From an uncultured Lachnospiraceae bacterium (GTDB taxonomy: Bacteria > Bacillota > Clostridia > Lachnospirales > Lachnospiraceae), in assembly GCA_900315735.1 (NCBI GenBank), contig ONAD01000003.1, positions 82,549 to 146,548 of the forward strand: a stretch of 64,000 bases of DNA. The letters are read 5' to 3'. How positions within the stretch are numbered: position 1 is the first letter of the stretch; every line of letters starts with the position of its first letter. The notes under the pieces were generated by a model. That model was not told the DNA's origin. It saw only the letters and a program-made list of their open reading frames with translations, and searched no databases. The translations under genes and the position numbers were made by a program. Shown piece by piece: positions 1 to 8,995 of this stretch.

Positions 1-384
<384 letters not shown>

Positions 385-428
385 GAGAATTTCAGACAGA
401 GAAATAGAAAAAGAGAGGAAGAATAAAG

Positions 429-2111
429 ATGAAGAGTGATAATGTAAAAGCCGGAATGCAGCAGGCTCCGCACAGAAGTCTTTTTAATGCTTTGGGATTT
501 ACCGAAGAAGAAATGAAAAAACCAATGGTTGGTATCGTAAGCTCCTATAATGAAATCGTACCGGGCCATATGAATCTGGATAAAATTGTAAACGCTGTAA
601 AATTAGGTGTCGCAGAAGCAGGCGGAGTACCGGTTGTATTCCCTGCAATCGCAGTTTGTGATGGAATTGCCATGGGACATATCGGAATGAAATATTCCCT
701 GGTAACAAGAGACTTAATTGCAGATTCCACAGAATGTATGGCATTAGCCCATCAGTTTGATGCACTGGTTATGGTGCCAAACTGTGATAAGAACGTGCCT
801 GGACTTCTGATGGCGGCAGCAAGAATTAATGTACCTACCGTATTTGTTTCCGGTGGTCCGATGTTAGCGGGACATGTAAAGGGACGCAAGAGAAGTTTAT
901 CTTCCATGTTTGAGGCAGTAGGCTCTTATGCAGCAGGCACAATGACAGAGGAAGAGGTAAGAGAGTACGAAGAGAAAGTATGTCCGACCTGTGGTTCCTG
1001 TTCCGGTATGTATACCGCAAACTCCATGAACTGTCTGACCGAGGCACTTGGCATGGGCTTACGTGGAAATGGAACAATTCCTGCCGTATATTCTGAGCGT
1101 ATCAAATTAGCAAAACATGCCGGAATGGCGGTTATGGATATGTATCGTAAAGATATCCGTCCAAGAGATATTATGACAAAGGATGCAATCTTAAATGCAC
1201 TGACCGTAGATATGGCGTTAGGCTGCTCTACCAACAGTATGCTTCATCTGCCTGCAATTGCACATGAAGTAGGATTTGACTTTGATATTTCCTTTGCAAA
1301 TCCAATCAGTGAGAAGACTCCGAACCTCTGTCACTTAGCACCGGCAGGCCCGACCTATATGGAAGACTTAAATGAAGCCGGCGGTGTCTATGCCGTCATG
1401 AAAGAATTAGCAGATGCAGGACTTTTAAATACAGACTGTATGACCGTAACCGGTAAGACCGTAGGAGAGAATATCAAAGATGCAGTCAATAAGAATCCGG
1501 AAGTTATCCGTCCATTGGATAATCCATACAGTAAGACAGGTGGTCTTGCCGTATTAAAAGGAAATCTTGCTCCGGATGGCGGTGTTGTAAAACGTTCCGC
1601 AGTCGTAGAAGAGATGATGGTTCATGAAGGACCGGCAAGAGTATTTGACTGTGAAGAAGATGCCATTGCAGCAATCAAGGGTGGCAAAATTGTTGCCGGT
1701 GATGTAGTAGTTATCCGTTACGAAGGACCAAAAGGCGGCCCTGGTATGCGTGAGATGTTAAATCCGACTTCTGCAATCGCAGGAATGGGACTTGGTTCTT
1801 CCGTAGCACTGATTACAGACGGACGTTTTTCCGGCGCAAGCCGTGGAGCTTCCATCGGTCATGTTTCACCGGAAGCAGCCGTAGGCGGACCAATCGCATT
1901 GGTAGAAGAAGGCGACATCATCAAGATTAACATCCCGGAAATGAAGTTAGAGCTTGCAGTATCCGATGAAGAACTGGCAGCCCGTAAAGCAAAATGGCAG
2001 CCAAGAGAACCGAAGGTAACAACCGGATATCTGGCACGTTATGCTTCCATGGTTACTTCAGGAAACCGCGGTGCAATTTTACAGATTCCAGGTACCGGGG
2101 AAGAAAAATAA
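429..2111 (+). CDS. ilvD: dihydroxy-acid dehydratase
   Basis: The product of 560 residues is full length for IlvD/Edd dehydratases. It dehydrates 2,3-dihydroxy-isovalerate and 2,3-dihydroxy-3-methylvalerate to the 2-keto acids of valine and isoleucine synthesis, using an Fe-S cluster. Cysteines sit in the family motifs [10 protein letters not shown] (C77), PNCDKNVPG (C119) and [10 protein letters not shown] (C185, C188, C191), consistent with cluster ligands. The ATG is preceded by an AGAGAGGAAG ribosome binding site. It lies between leuB and ilvB in one transcriptional direction, which supports a branched-chain amino acid operon. Confidence 0.97.
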   Translation: MKSDNVKAGMQQAPHRSLFNALGFTEEEMKKPMVGIVSSYNEIVPGHMNLDKIVNAVKLGVAEAGGVPVVFPAIAVCDGIAMGHIGMKYSLVTRDLIADSTECMALAHQFDALVMVPNCDKNVPGLLMAAARINVPTVFVSGGPMLAGHVKGRKRSLSSMFEAVGSYAAGTMTEEEVREYEEKVCPTCGSCSGMYTANSMNCLTEALGMGLRGNGTIPAVYSERIKLAKHAGMAVMDMYRKDIRPRDIMTKDAILNALTVDMALGCSTNSMLHLPAIAHEVGFDFDISFANPISEKTPNLCHLAPAGPTYMEDLNEAGGVYAVMKELADAGLLNTDCMTVTGKTVGENIKDAVNKNPEVIRPLDNPYSKTGGLAVLKGNLAPDGGVVKRSAVVEEMMVHEGPARVFDCEEDAIAAIKGGKIVAGDVVVIRYEGPKGGPGMREMLNPTSAIAGMGLGSSVALITDGRFSGASRGASIGHVSPEAAVGGPIALVEEGDIIKINIPEMKLELAVSDEELAARKAKWQPREPKVTTGYLARYASMVTSGNRGAILQIPGTGEEK

Positions 2112-2169
2112 GAACCGGTAATCTGTAAATATACAGCAGAAAGATAAGTTGGAAAGAGAGGAAATTTCA

Positions 2170-3843
2170 ATGCTCTTAACAGGTGCTGAAATCGTAATAG
2201 AATGTTTGAAAGAGCAGGGCGTGGATACGGTATTTGGTTATCCGGGCGGTGCAATTTTAAATGTATATGATGAGTTATATAAACATAGTAATGAAATAAA
2301 ACATATTTTAACTTCCCATGAGCAGGGAGCTTCCCATGCGGCAGACGGATATGCAAGAAGCACCGGAAAAGTTGGGGTGTGCTTTGCCACCAGCGGACCG
2401 GGTGCAACTAATCTGGTAACCGGAATCGCAACCGCATATATGGATTCTGTTCCAATGGTAGCAATTACCTGTAATGTCAATGTGCCGCTTCTTGGCAAAG
2501 ACAGTTTCCAGGAAATTGATATCGCAGGAATTACCATGCCGATTACCAAGCACAACTTTATTGTAAAAGATGTCAATGATCTGGCAGATACCATCCGCCG
2601 GGCATTCCGTATTGCAAAAAAAGGAAGACCGGGTCCTGTTCTTGTGGATATTCCAAAGGATGTCACTGCAAATAAGGCAGAGTATAAAACACAGCGTATT
2701 GAACCGGTACTGCGTGTGACAGAAACCATCCGGGAGGAAGATTTAGAAGAAGCAGCAGCTTTGATTCAGAAAGCGAAAAAACCATATATCTTTGTGGGCG
2801 GCGGTGCCGTAATTTCCGACTGTTCGGATGAATTGAGAGAATTTGTGGATAAGGTGGATGCACCGGTTTGTGATACCCTGATGGGAAAAGGTGCATTTAA
2901 CGGAACGGATGAACGTTATACCGGAATGCTTGGAATGCATGGAACCAAGACTTCCAATCTTGGAGTCAGCGAGTGCGATCTTCTGATTGCAGTAGGTGTC
3001 CGTTTCTCAGACCGTGTGCTTGGAAATGCTAAGAAATTTGCCCATCATGCAAAAATCTTACAGTTTGATGTGGATGCGGCAGAGATTAATAAAAATATCA
3101 TGGTAACAAACAGCGTGATTGGTGATTTAAAGAAGATTCTTGCAAGAATCAATCCGATGTTATCTCCGATGGAGCATAAAGAGTGGATGGAGCACATCAT
3201 GGAATACAAGAAAGAATATCCATTGAGCTATCATCCGGAAGGATTAAGCGGTCCGTTCGTAATCGAAGAAATCTATCGTCAGACCAACGGAGATGCTATC
3301 ATGGTAACGGAGGTCGGACAGCATCAGATGTGGGCAGCACAGTATTATAAATACAAACAGCCGCGAACACTTCTGACATCCGGCGGACTTGGAACCATGG
3401 GTTATGGACTGGGGGCAGCAATCGGTGCGCAGATAGCAAATCCGGATAAACAGGTTATCAATATTGCCGGTGACGGATGTTTCCGTATGAATATGAATGA
3501 GATTGCAACAGCAGTCCGTCAGAAGCTTCCGTTAATCGAAGTTATCATCAATAACCATGTGCTTGGAATGGTAAGACAGTGGCAGACACTTTTCTATGAG
3601 AAGCATTATTCTGCAACTGTTTTAGACGATGGAGTAGATTTTGTAAAACTGGCAGAAGCCATGGGAACAACGGGATATCGTGCAACCAGTCAGGCAGAAT
3701 TTGTCGATATTTTGAAAAAAGCACTTGCAAGTAGTACACCAGTTGTTATAGACTGTATAATTGATAGTGATGATAAGGTGTGGCCAATGGTAGCACCGGG
3801 GGCAGCTATATCTGAGGTGTTTACCGAGGAAGATTTAAAATAA
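2170..3843 (+). CDS. ilvB: acetolactate synthase, large catalytic subunit
   Basis: ThDP-dependent enzyme that condenses two pyruvates, or pyruvate and 2-ketobutyrate, to acetohydroxy acids. The N-terminal PYR domain has the catalytic Glu in HEQGASHAADGYAR (E51), and the C-terminal PP domain has the ThDP/Mg motif GDGCFRMNMNE with a distal NN. I chose ATG 2170 because a GAGAGG site ends 8 bases upstream; an in-frame TTG at 2149 would add seven residues but overlaps that site. The length of 557 is normal. No small regulatory subunit (ilvN) gene follows, since serC comes next. Feedback control must then come from a subunit encoded elsewhere or be absent. Confidence 0.95.
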   Translation: MLLTGAEIVIECLKEQGVDTVFGYPGGAILNVYDELYKHSNEIKHILTSHEQGASHAADGYARSTGKVGVCFATSGPGATNLVTGIATAYMDSVPMVAITCNVNVPLLGKDSFQEIDIAGITMPITKHNFIVKDVNDLADTIRRAFRIAKKGRPGPVLVDIPKDVTANKAEYKTQRIEPVLRVTETIREEDLEEAAALIQKAKKPYIFVGGGAVISDCSDELREFVDKVDAPVCDTLMGKGAFNGTDERYTGMLGMHGTKTSNLGVSECDLLIAVGVRFSDRVLGNAKKFAHHAKILQFDVDAAEINKNIMVTNSVIGDLKKILARINPMLSPMEHKEWMEHIMEYKKEYPLSYHPEGLSGPFVIEEIYRQTNGDAIMVTEVGQHQMWAAQYYKYKQPRTLLTSGGLGTMGYGLGAAIGAQIANPDKQVINIAGDGCFRMNMNEIATAVRQKLPLIEVIINNHVLGMVRQWQTLFYEKHYSATVLDDGVDFVKLAEAMGTTGYRATSQAEFVDILKKALASSTPVVIDCIIDSDDKVWPMVAPGAAISEVFTEEDLK

Positions 3844-3895
3844 TAAGCCATTACATATAGAAAGATATGTGTAAGAAGTGAGGAGGAATTAGAAA

Positions 3896-4978
3896 ATGAG
3901 CAGAGTATATAATTTTTCTGCAGGTCCGGCAGTATTACCGGAAGAAGTTTTACAGGAAGCAGCAGATGAGATGTTAGACTACAGAGGATGTGGAATGTCC
4001 GTAATGGAGATGAGTCATCGTTCCAAAGTATATGACAACATCATCAAAGAGGCAGAAGCAGATTTAAGAGACTTAATGAATATCCCGGATAATTACAAGG
4101 TATTATTCTTACAGGGTGGAGCTTCCCAGCAGTTCGCTGCAATTCCAATGAACCTGATGAAAAATAAGAAAGCTGCATACATTGTAACTGGACAGTGGGC
4201 TAAGAAAGCATTCCAGGAAGCAAAAATGTATGGAGATGCGGTAGAAGTAGCATCCTCCGCAGATAAGACCTTCTCTTATATTCCAGATTGTTCTGATTTG
4301 GATATTCCGGAAGATGCAGATTATGTTTATATCTGTGAAAACAATACGATTTATGGAACTAAGTTCAAAGAACTTCCAAATACCAAAGGACATACACTGG
4401 TAGCAGACGTATCTTCCTGCTTCTTATCAGAACCGGTTGATGTAACCAAATACGGAGTAATCTACGGCGGCGTTCAGAAGAACGTTGGACCTGCAGGTGT
4501 TGTAATCGTAATTATTCGTGAAGACTTAATTACAGATGATGTTCTTCCGGGAACACCTACCATGTTAAAATACAAGACTCAGGCAGATGCAGATTCTCTT
4601 TACAATACACCACCATGCTACGGCATTTATATCTGTGGTAAAGTATTCAAATGGTTAAAGAAGATGGGCGGACTTGAAGTTATGAAACAGCGTAACGAAG
4701 AGAAAGCTAAGATTCTTTATGATTTCTTAGACCAGAGCAAATTATTCAAAGGAACTGTAGTTCCAAAAGACCGTTCTCTTATGAACGTACCATTCGTTAC
4801 CGGTGATGCTGACTTAGATGCAAAATTTATCAAAGAAGCAACCGAAGCTGGTTTTGTAAACTTAAAAGGACACAGAACCGTTGGTGGTATGCGTGCCAGC
4901 ATTTACAATGCAATGCCAAAAGAGGGTGTTGAGAAGCTGGTAGAATTCATGAAGAAGTTTGAGGAGGAGAACGCATAA
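3896..4978 (+). CDS. serC: phosphoserine aminotransferase
   Basis: PLP-dependent class V aminotransferase, 360 residues, which converts 3-phosphohydroxypyruvate and glutamate to phosphoserine. The N-terminus YNFSAGPAVLPEEVL and the internal LQGGASQQFA are typical. The PLP lysine is in the GGVQKNVGPAG motif (about residue 198). The ribosome binding site is GAGGAGG. The stop and the serA start share one base (TAATG), so translation is probably coupled and the first two serine-pathway enzymes are made together. Confidence 0.97.
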   Translation: MSRVYNFSAGPAVLPEEVLQEAADEMLDYRGCGMSVMEMSHRSKVYDNIIKEAEADLRDLMNIPDNYKVLFLQGGASQQFAAIPMNLMKNKKAAYIVTGQWAKKAFQEAKMYGDAVEVASSADKTFSYIPDCSDLDIPEDADYVYICENNTIYGTKFKELPNTKGHTLVADVSSCFLSEPVDVTKYGVIYGGVQKNVGPAGVVIVIIREDLITDDVLPGTPTMLKYKTQADADSLYNTPPCYGIYICGKVFKWLKKMGGLEVMKQRNEEKAKILYDFLDQSKLFKGTVVPKDRSLMNVPFVTGDADLDAKFIKEATEAGFVNLKGHRTVGGMRASIYNAMPKEGVEKLVEFMKKFEEENA

Positions 4979-6141
4979 TGTTTAACTATACATGTTTAAA
5001 TCCAATCGCTGGTGTAGGTTTAGACCTTTTATCAGACGAATATAACAAAGTAGAAGATATCAAAGACGCACAGGCAGTCTTGGTAAGAAGCGCAGCAATG
5101 CATGACATGGAACTGCCAAAGACTCTGGAAGTTGTTGCCAGAGCCGGTGCAGGTGTAAATAATATCCCATTGGATAAATGTGCAGAAGCAGGTATCGTAG
5201 TATTCAATACACCGGGTGCAAATGCAAATGGTGTAAAGGAACTGGTATTTGCAGGAATGATATTAGCAGCCCGTGACGTAGTCGGCGGAATCGAATGGGT
5301 AAAAGGCGAGGAAGGCAATGCAGATGTTGCAAAACTTGCTGAGAAACAGAAGAAGAACTTTGCCGGAAGCGAAATTGCAGGAAAGAAACTTGGTGTTATC
5401 GGACTTGGTGCCATCGGTGTTAAAGTGGCAAATGCTGCAACACATCTTGGCATGGAAGTATACGGATATGACCCATACATTTCTGTAAATGCTGCATGGA
5501 GCTTATCCCGTAACGTAAATCATGTAAATGCCGTAGAAGAAATTTACAAGAACTGTGATTATATCACAATTCATGTTCCACTTTTAGATTCTACCAAGAA
5601 GATGATTAGTGCAGAAGCAATTGCAATGATGAAACCTACCACTGTAGTTTTGAACTTTGCAAGAGACTTACTGGTTGACGAAGAAGCAATGGTAGCAGCA
5701 TTAGAGGAAGGCAAGATTGCAAAATATGTCAGCGACTTCCCAAATCCAACCACAGTTGGAAAGAAAGGCTGTATCGTAACTCCTCATATCGGAGCATCTA
5801 CCGAAGAATCCGAAGATAACTGTGCAGTAATGGCAGTAAAAGAGATTCGTGATTTCTTAGAGAATGGAAATATTACACATTCTGTAAATTATCCGGACTG
5901 CAACATGGGCGAGTGCAAGAGCGCAGGAAGACTGTTACTGTTACACCGCAATGTAAAAGGAATGATCAGCAGCTATACTTCTATTTTAGGCGATGCAAAT
6001 ATCAATATTTCTGATATGACCAACAAGAGCCGTGGTGATTATGCATGTACTCTGATTGATGTAGATGCACCGGTTACCAAAGAAGTAGAAGAGAAACTTC
6101 AGACCTTAGATGGTGTATTAAAGGTTCGTATTGTAAAATAA
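4978..6141 (+). CDS. serA: D-3-phosphoglycerate dehydrogenase with C-terminal ACT domain
   Basis: The 387 residues match the short PGDH class. A substrate domain is split by an NAD-binding Rossmann domain (VIGLGAIGVKVANAA, about residues 140-155). The catalytic His lies in TPHIGAST, about residue 265. The last 75 residues (NVKGMISSYTSILGDANINISDM) form an ACT fold, the usual serine-sensing module. The enzyme oxidises 3-phosphoglycerate in the first step of serine synthesis. It is translationally coupled to serC and followed by a DUF1015 gene, a common clostridial arrangement. Confidence 0.96.
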   Translation: MFNYTCLNPIAGVGLDLLSDEYNKVEDIKDAQAVLVRSAAMHDMELPKTLEVVARAGAGVNNIPLDKCAEAGIVVFNTPGANANGVKELVFAGMILAARDVVGGIEWVKGEEGNADVAKLAEKQKKNFAGSEIAGKKLGVIGLGAIGVKVANAATHLGMEVYGYDPYISVNAAWSLSRNVNHVNAVEEIYKNCDYITIHVPLLDSTKKMISAEAIAMMKPTTVVLNFARDLLVDEEAMVAALEEGKIAKYVSDFPNPTTVGKKGCIVTPHIGASTEESEDNCAVMAVKEIRDFLENGNITHSVNYPDCNMGECKSAGRLLLLHRNVKGMISSYTSILGDANINISDMTNKSRGDYACTLIDVDAPVTKEVEEKLQTLDGVLKVRIVK

Positions 6142-6205
6142 TAAATGCAGGTGAGAAAAAGATAATATATGGACTGCCCGGTTACGCCGCGACAGTCCAT
6201 TTCTC

Positions 6206-6243
6206 TTACGCAGGAAACTCACAGAGCGTGTTTTCGCAATTAC
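6206..6243 (-). repeat. dispersed repeat copy R1
   Basis: Read on the minus strand this matches the five-copy repeat of the window (core GAAACACGCTTTGCGAG-like, ending TGCGTAA). It is one of the more diverged copies. It lies between serA and the ribosome binding site of the DUF1015 gene. Just upstream, 6170-6199 can form a small hairpin with 7-bp arms TGGACTG/CAGTCCA. Function unknown. Confidence 0.65.
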
Positions 6244-6260
6244 ACAGGAAGGAGAAAACA

Positions 6261-7499
6261 ATGGCAGATATCAGACCATTTTTATGTATCAGACCAAGAG
6301 AGGATGAAGCGGCAGAGATTGCAGCACTTCCATATGATGTATATAACAGAGAGGAAGCAAAGAAAGCAGTAGAAGGACATGACAAAAGCTTTCTTCGCAT
6401 TGACCGTGCAGAGACACAGCTTGATGATTCTGTAGACACCTATGCACCGGAGGTATATAAGAAAGCCCATGACATGCTCTGGGATATGGTAGCAGAAGGT
6501 GATTTCGTGAAAGAAGAGCATTCATGCTATTATATTTACGAGCTGACCATGGATGGCAGAGTACAGACCGGTATTACTGCCTGTGCCTCTATCGATGATT
6601 ATCAGAATCAGGTTATTAAAAAGCATGAGAATACCAGAGCAGATAAAGAGCAGGACAGAATCAACCATGTAAATATCTGTGATGCACAGACCGGACCGAT
6701 TTTCTTGGCATACCGTTCCAATGATGCCATCAATGCAGTGGTAGAAAAAGTAAAGAAGACAGCTCCACTTTATGATTTCGTGGCAGAGGATGGAATCGGA
6801 CATCGTGTATACAGAATTTCAGAGGCAGAAGATATTGCGACTATCGAGGAAGCATTTGCAAAGATAAATGAAATCTATATCGCAGACGGCCATCACCGTG
6901 CAGCCTCCGCAGTAAAGGTAGGACTGATGCGGAGAGCAGAGCATCCGAACTATGACGGAACCGAAGAATTCAACTATTTCTTATCGGTATTATTCCCGGA
7001 TGACCAGCTTATGATTATGGATTATAACCGTGTGGTAAAAGACTTAAATGGAATGACAGAAGAGGAATTCCTTGGAAAGATGAAAGAATTGTTTGAAGTG
7101 GGTGCACCACAGAAGGAAGAGATTCATCCGACTGAAAAAGGAACCTTCAGCATGTATCTTGGAGATAACTGGTATGCATGCCGGATGAAAGAAGCAGATT
7201 TAAGCAGCGACCCGGTAGATGGGTTAGACGTATCTATCTTACAGAATGTGTTGCTGCATCCGGTACTTGGCATTGAAGACCCGAAGACCGATAAGCGGAT
7301 AGACTTCGTAGGTGGAATCCGCGGACTGGAAGAATTGGAACGCAGAGTACATAATGACTGTAAAGTGGCATTTGCCATGTATCCGACCAGCATCGGAGAA
7401 CTGTTTGCAGTAGCGGATGCCGGAAGACTGATGCCGCCGAAATCCACCTGGTTTGAACCAAAACTGCGCAGTGGATTATTTATTCATGCACTTTCATAA
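6261..7499 (+). CDS. DUF1015 family protein
   Basis: About 412 residues. The start MADIRPFLCIRPREDEAAEIAALPYDVYNREEA is the characteristic N-terminus of the DUF1015 family, and YIADGHHRAASA (about residue 215) is its most conserved block. ATG 6261 was chosen because GGAAGGAG lies 5-12 bases before it; the longer frame from 6228 starts inside repeat R1. In many clostridia this family sits directly after serC-serA, as here, which suggests a role linked to serine metabolism. The biochemical activity is not known to me. No membrane segments or signal peptide are seen. Confidence 0.85.
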   Translation: MADIRPFLCIRPREDEAAEIAALPYDVYNREEAKKAVEGHDKSFLRIDRAETQLDDSVDTYAPEVYKKAHDMLWDMVAEGDFVKEEHSCYYIYELTMDGRVQTGITACASIDDYQNQVIKKHENTRADKEQDRINHVNICDAQTGPIFLAYRSNDAINAVVEKVKKTAPLYDFVAEDGIGHRVYRISEAEDIATIEEAFAKINEIYIADGHHRAASAVKVGLMRRAEHPNYDGTEEFNYFLSVLFPDDQLMIMDYNRVVKDLNGMTEEEFLGKMKELFEVGAPQKEEIHPTEKGTFSMYLGDNWYACRMKEADLSSDPVDGLDVSILQNVLLHPVLGIEDPKTDKRIDFVGGIRGLEELERRVHNDCKVAFAMYPTSIGELFAVADAGRLMPPKSTWFEPKLRSGLFIHALS

Positions 7500-7517
7500 T
7501 AACTGGAGGATATTAAA

Positions 7518-8429
7518 ATGGGATTTTATCTGACCGCATTAGAAGCTAGTACAGAGGGCATTACGGCAGAAGAAGTCAGCGATGCCATTGAACAGATTAA
7601 GAAACCGGGAGTGGTACGCACTTATCTGGAAGGACTGGTACCGGATTTGCTGGCATTTCTCTTTCAGGTGGTGGTTGCCTGCGTGGTATATGCCATTGGT
7701 GTAAAGTTAATCAAACTTTTCCGGAAACTCATCCGGAAATGGCTGGATAAAAAGGATGCAGACAAGGGTGTAAAACAGTTTATGGATGCACTGGTCAAGT
7801 GCATTGGATATTTCTTCTTAATCGTAATTATCCTATCCCTCTTTGGAATTGCAACCACATCCGTAATGGCAATTGCAGGTTCTGCCGGACTGACGGTAGG
7901 TCTTGCACTGCAGGGAAGCTTATCCAACTTTGCCGGCGGCGTATTGATTTTGATGTTAAAACCGTTTAAAGTGGGGGATTATATTGTAGAAGACACCCAT
8001 GGCAACGAGGGAACAGTAACAGAGATTTCAATTTTCTACACCAAGTTAAAGAGCATTGACAATAAGATTATCGTAATTCCAAACGGAATCTTAGCTAACA
8101 GCAGTCTTACCAATGTGACCTACAGCGAGAAACGCCGGATTGACTTGGAAGTAGGAGTATCCTATTCAGCAGATTTGAAGAAGACGAAGGCAGTGATAGA
8201 GCAGGTACTTCTTTCGGAAGAACGCCGGCTTAAAGACGAGGCAGTGCAGGTTTTCGTATCGGAATTAGGAGACAGCAGTGTTACCATTGGCGCAAGAGTG
8301 TGGGTACCGACGGATTTATACTGGGATATCCGCTGGGCACTGACCGAGGAGATGAAAAATGCACTGGATGAGAATGGAATCGAAATTCCATTCCCGCAGC
8401 TTGATGTCAACGTAAAAAATCCGGTATAA
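7518..8429 (+). CDS. mscS: small-conductance mechanosensitive channel, MscS family
   Basis: 303 residues. Two hydrophobic segments (about 45-68 and 95-115) precede the pore helix TM3, which shows the Gly/Ala-rich pattern GSAGLTVGLALQGSLSNFAGG (about 120-140). The conserved LMLKPFKVGDYI start of the beta domain and a C-terminal alpha/beta vestibule follow. The protein opens on membrane tension to release solutes during hypo-osmotic shock. The start follows CTGGAGGATATTAAA with good spacing. It lies 18 bp after the DUF1015 gene and may be co-transcribed. Confidence 0.93.
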   Translation: MGFYLTALEASTEGITAEEVSDAIEQIKKPGVVRTYLEGLVPDLLAFLFQVVVACVVYAIGVKLIKLFRKLIRKWLDKKDADKGVKQFMDALVKCIGYFFLIVIILSLFGIATTSVMAIAGSAGLTVGLALQGSLSNFAGGVLILMLKPFKVGDYIVEDTHGNEGTVTEISIFYTKLKSIDNKIIVIPNGILANSSLTNVTYSEKRRIDLEVGVSYSADLKKTKAVIEQVLLSEERRLKDEAVQVFVSELGDSSVTIGARVWVPTDLYWDIRWALTEEMKNALDENGIEIPFPQLDVNVKNPV

Positions 8430-8503
8430 AATGTTAAAATGGGTAAAGCAGCAGAAGCAATAAATGAGCCGGGATGATAAAACGGCGAAGCGGATGAAAA
8501 AGT

Positions 8504-8532
8504 TTGACAAATATTGGAAAATATGCTACTGT
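8504..8532 (+). promoter_or_regulatory. sigma-A type promoter of the cold-shock gene
   Basis: TTGACA at 8504-8509, a 17-base spacer, then TACTGT at 8527-8532 preceded by TG (extended -10). The predicted leader of about 60 bases contains the perfect palindrome GCACAAATTTGTGC (8548-8561) followed by a T-rich run, a possible cold-sensitive structure or attenuator. The assignment rests on consensus match only. Confidence 0.7.
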
Positions 8533-8599
8533 TAGCCATGTAGTGGTGCACAAATTTGTGCAATTTTTTAGATTTATTGTGTATTAGGAGGAAAAAGAA

Positions 8600-8800
8600 A
8601 TGCAGGGAACTGTAAAATGGTTTAACGCAAAGAAGGGTTATGGATTTATCTCAGATGCAGATGGAAATGATGTATTTGTTCATTTTTCCGCATTGAATAT
8701 GGATGGATTCAAAGAGCTTAAGGATGGAGAAGCAGTTGAATTTGAGGTAGTAGAAGGAGAAAAAGGACCTCAGGCAGCTAACGTAGTTCGCTTAGGTTAA
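8600..8800 (+). CDS. csp: cold-shock protein, CspA family
   Basis: 66-residue single cold-shock domain. [18 protein letters not shown] carries RNP1 (KGYGFI) and VFVHFSAL carries RNP2; both are the nucleic-acid-binding surfaces of the beta barrel. Such proteins act as RNA chaperones in the cytoplasm. The gene stands alone, with its own consensus promoter, an AGGAGG ribosome binding site and a strong terminator 35 bp downstream, so it is monocistronic. Confidence 0.96.
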   Translation: MQGTVKWFNAKKGYGFISDADGNDVFVHFSALNMDGFKELKDGEAVEFEVVEGEKGPQAANVVRLG

Positions 8801-8834
8801 TTCGAATAGAGTTGAATATGAAATAAGCGCAGAG

Positions 8835-8865
8835 CAGGAAGATGGATATCCGTCTTCCTGTTTTT
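8835..8865 (+). terminator. rho-independent terminator of csp
   Basis: CAGGAAGA...TCTTCCTG arms form a near-continuous hairpin (8835-8860), followed by five T residues. Confidence 0.9.
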
Positions 8866-8896
8866 AGGTTTATCTGGTGTAAATGTAAAAAAAATG

Positions 8897-8905
8897 TGTT
8901 ATACT
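8897..8905 (+). promoter_or_regulatory. extended -10 promoter of the M16 peptidase gene
   Basis: TGTTATACT is an extended -10 hexamer; no good -35 is seen. It implies that the apparent ATG at 8894 lies inside the promoter and cannot be the start codon, which agrees with the TTG start chosen below. Confidence 0.55.
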
Positions 8906-8921
8906 GATAAAGACTATGAGC

Positions 8922-8972
8922 AAAACTACGAGAAACATGCTTTGCGAGTTTCTCAAGCTACCTGCGCAAATT
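8922..8972 (+). repeat. dispersed repeat copy R2 in the peptidase leader
   Basis: AAACTACGAGAAACATGC followed by TTTGCGAG and a TGCGCAAA end; it matches the other copies but carries about ten extra bases before the end block. It lies between the extended -10 promoter and the ribosome binding site, so it is predicted to be in the 5' untranslated RNA. Confidence 0.7.
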
Positions 8973-8995
8973 ATAGAACATGGAGGATAAAACAT

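Noticed and set aside
8894..8995. Upstream extension of the M16 peptidase from ATG 8894
   Set aside because: This stretch contains an extended -10 promoter and repeat R2; a TTG with a GGAGG site lies at 8996.
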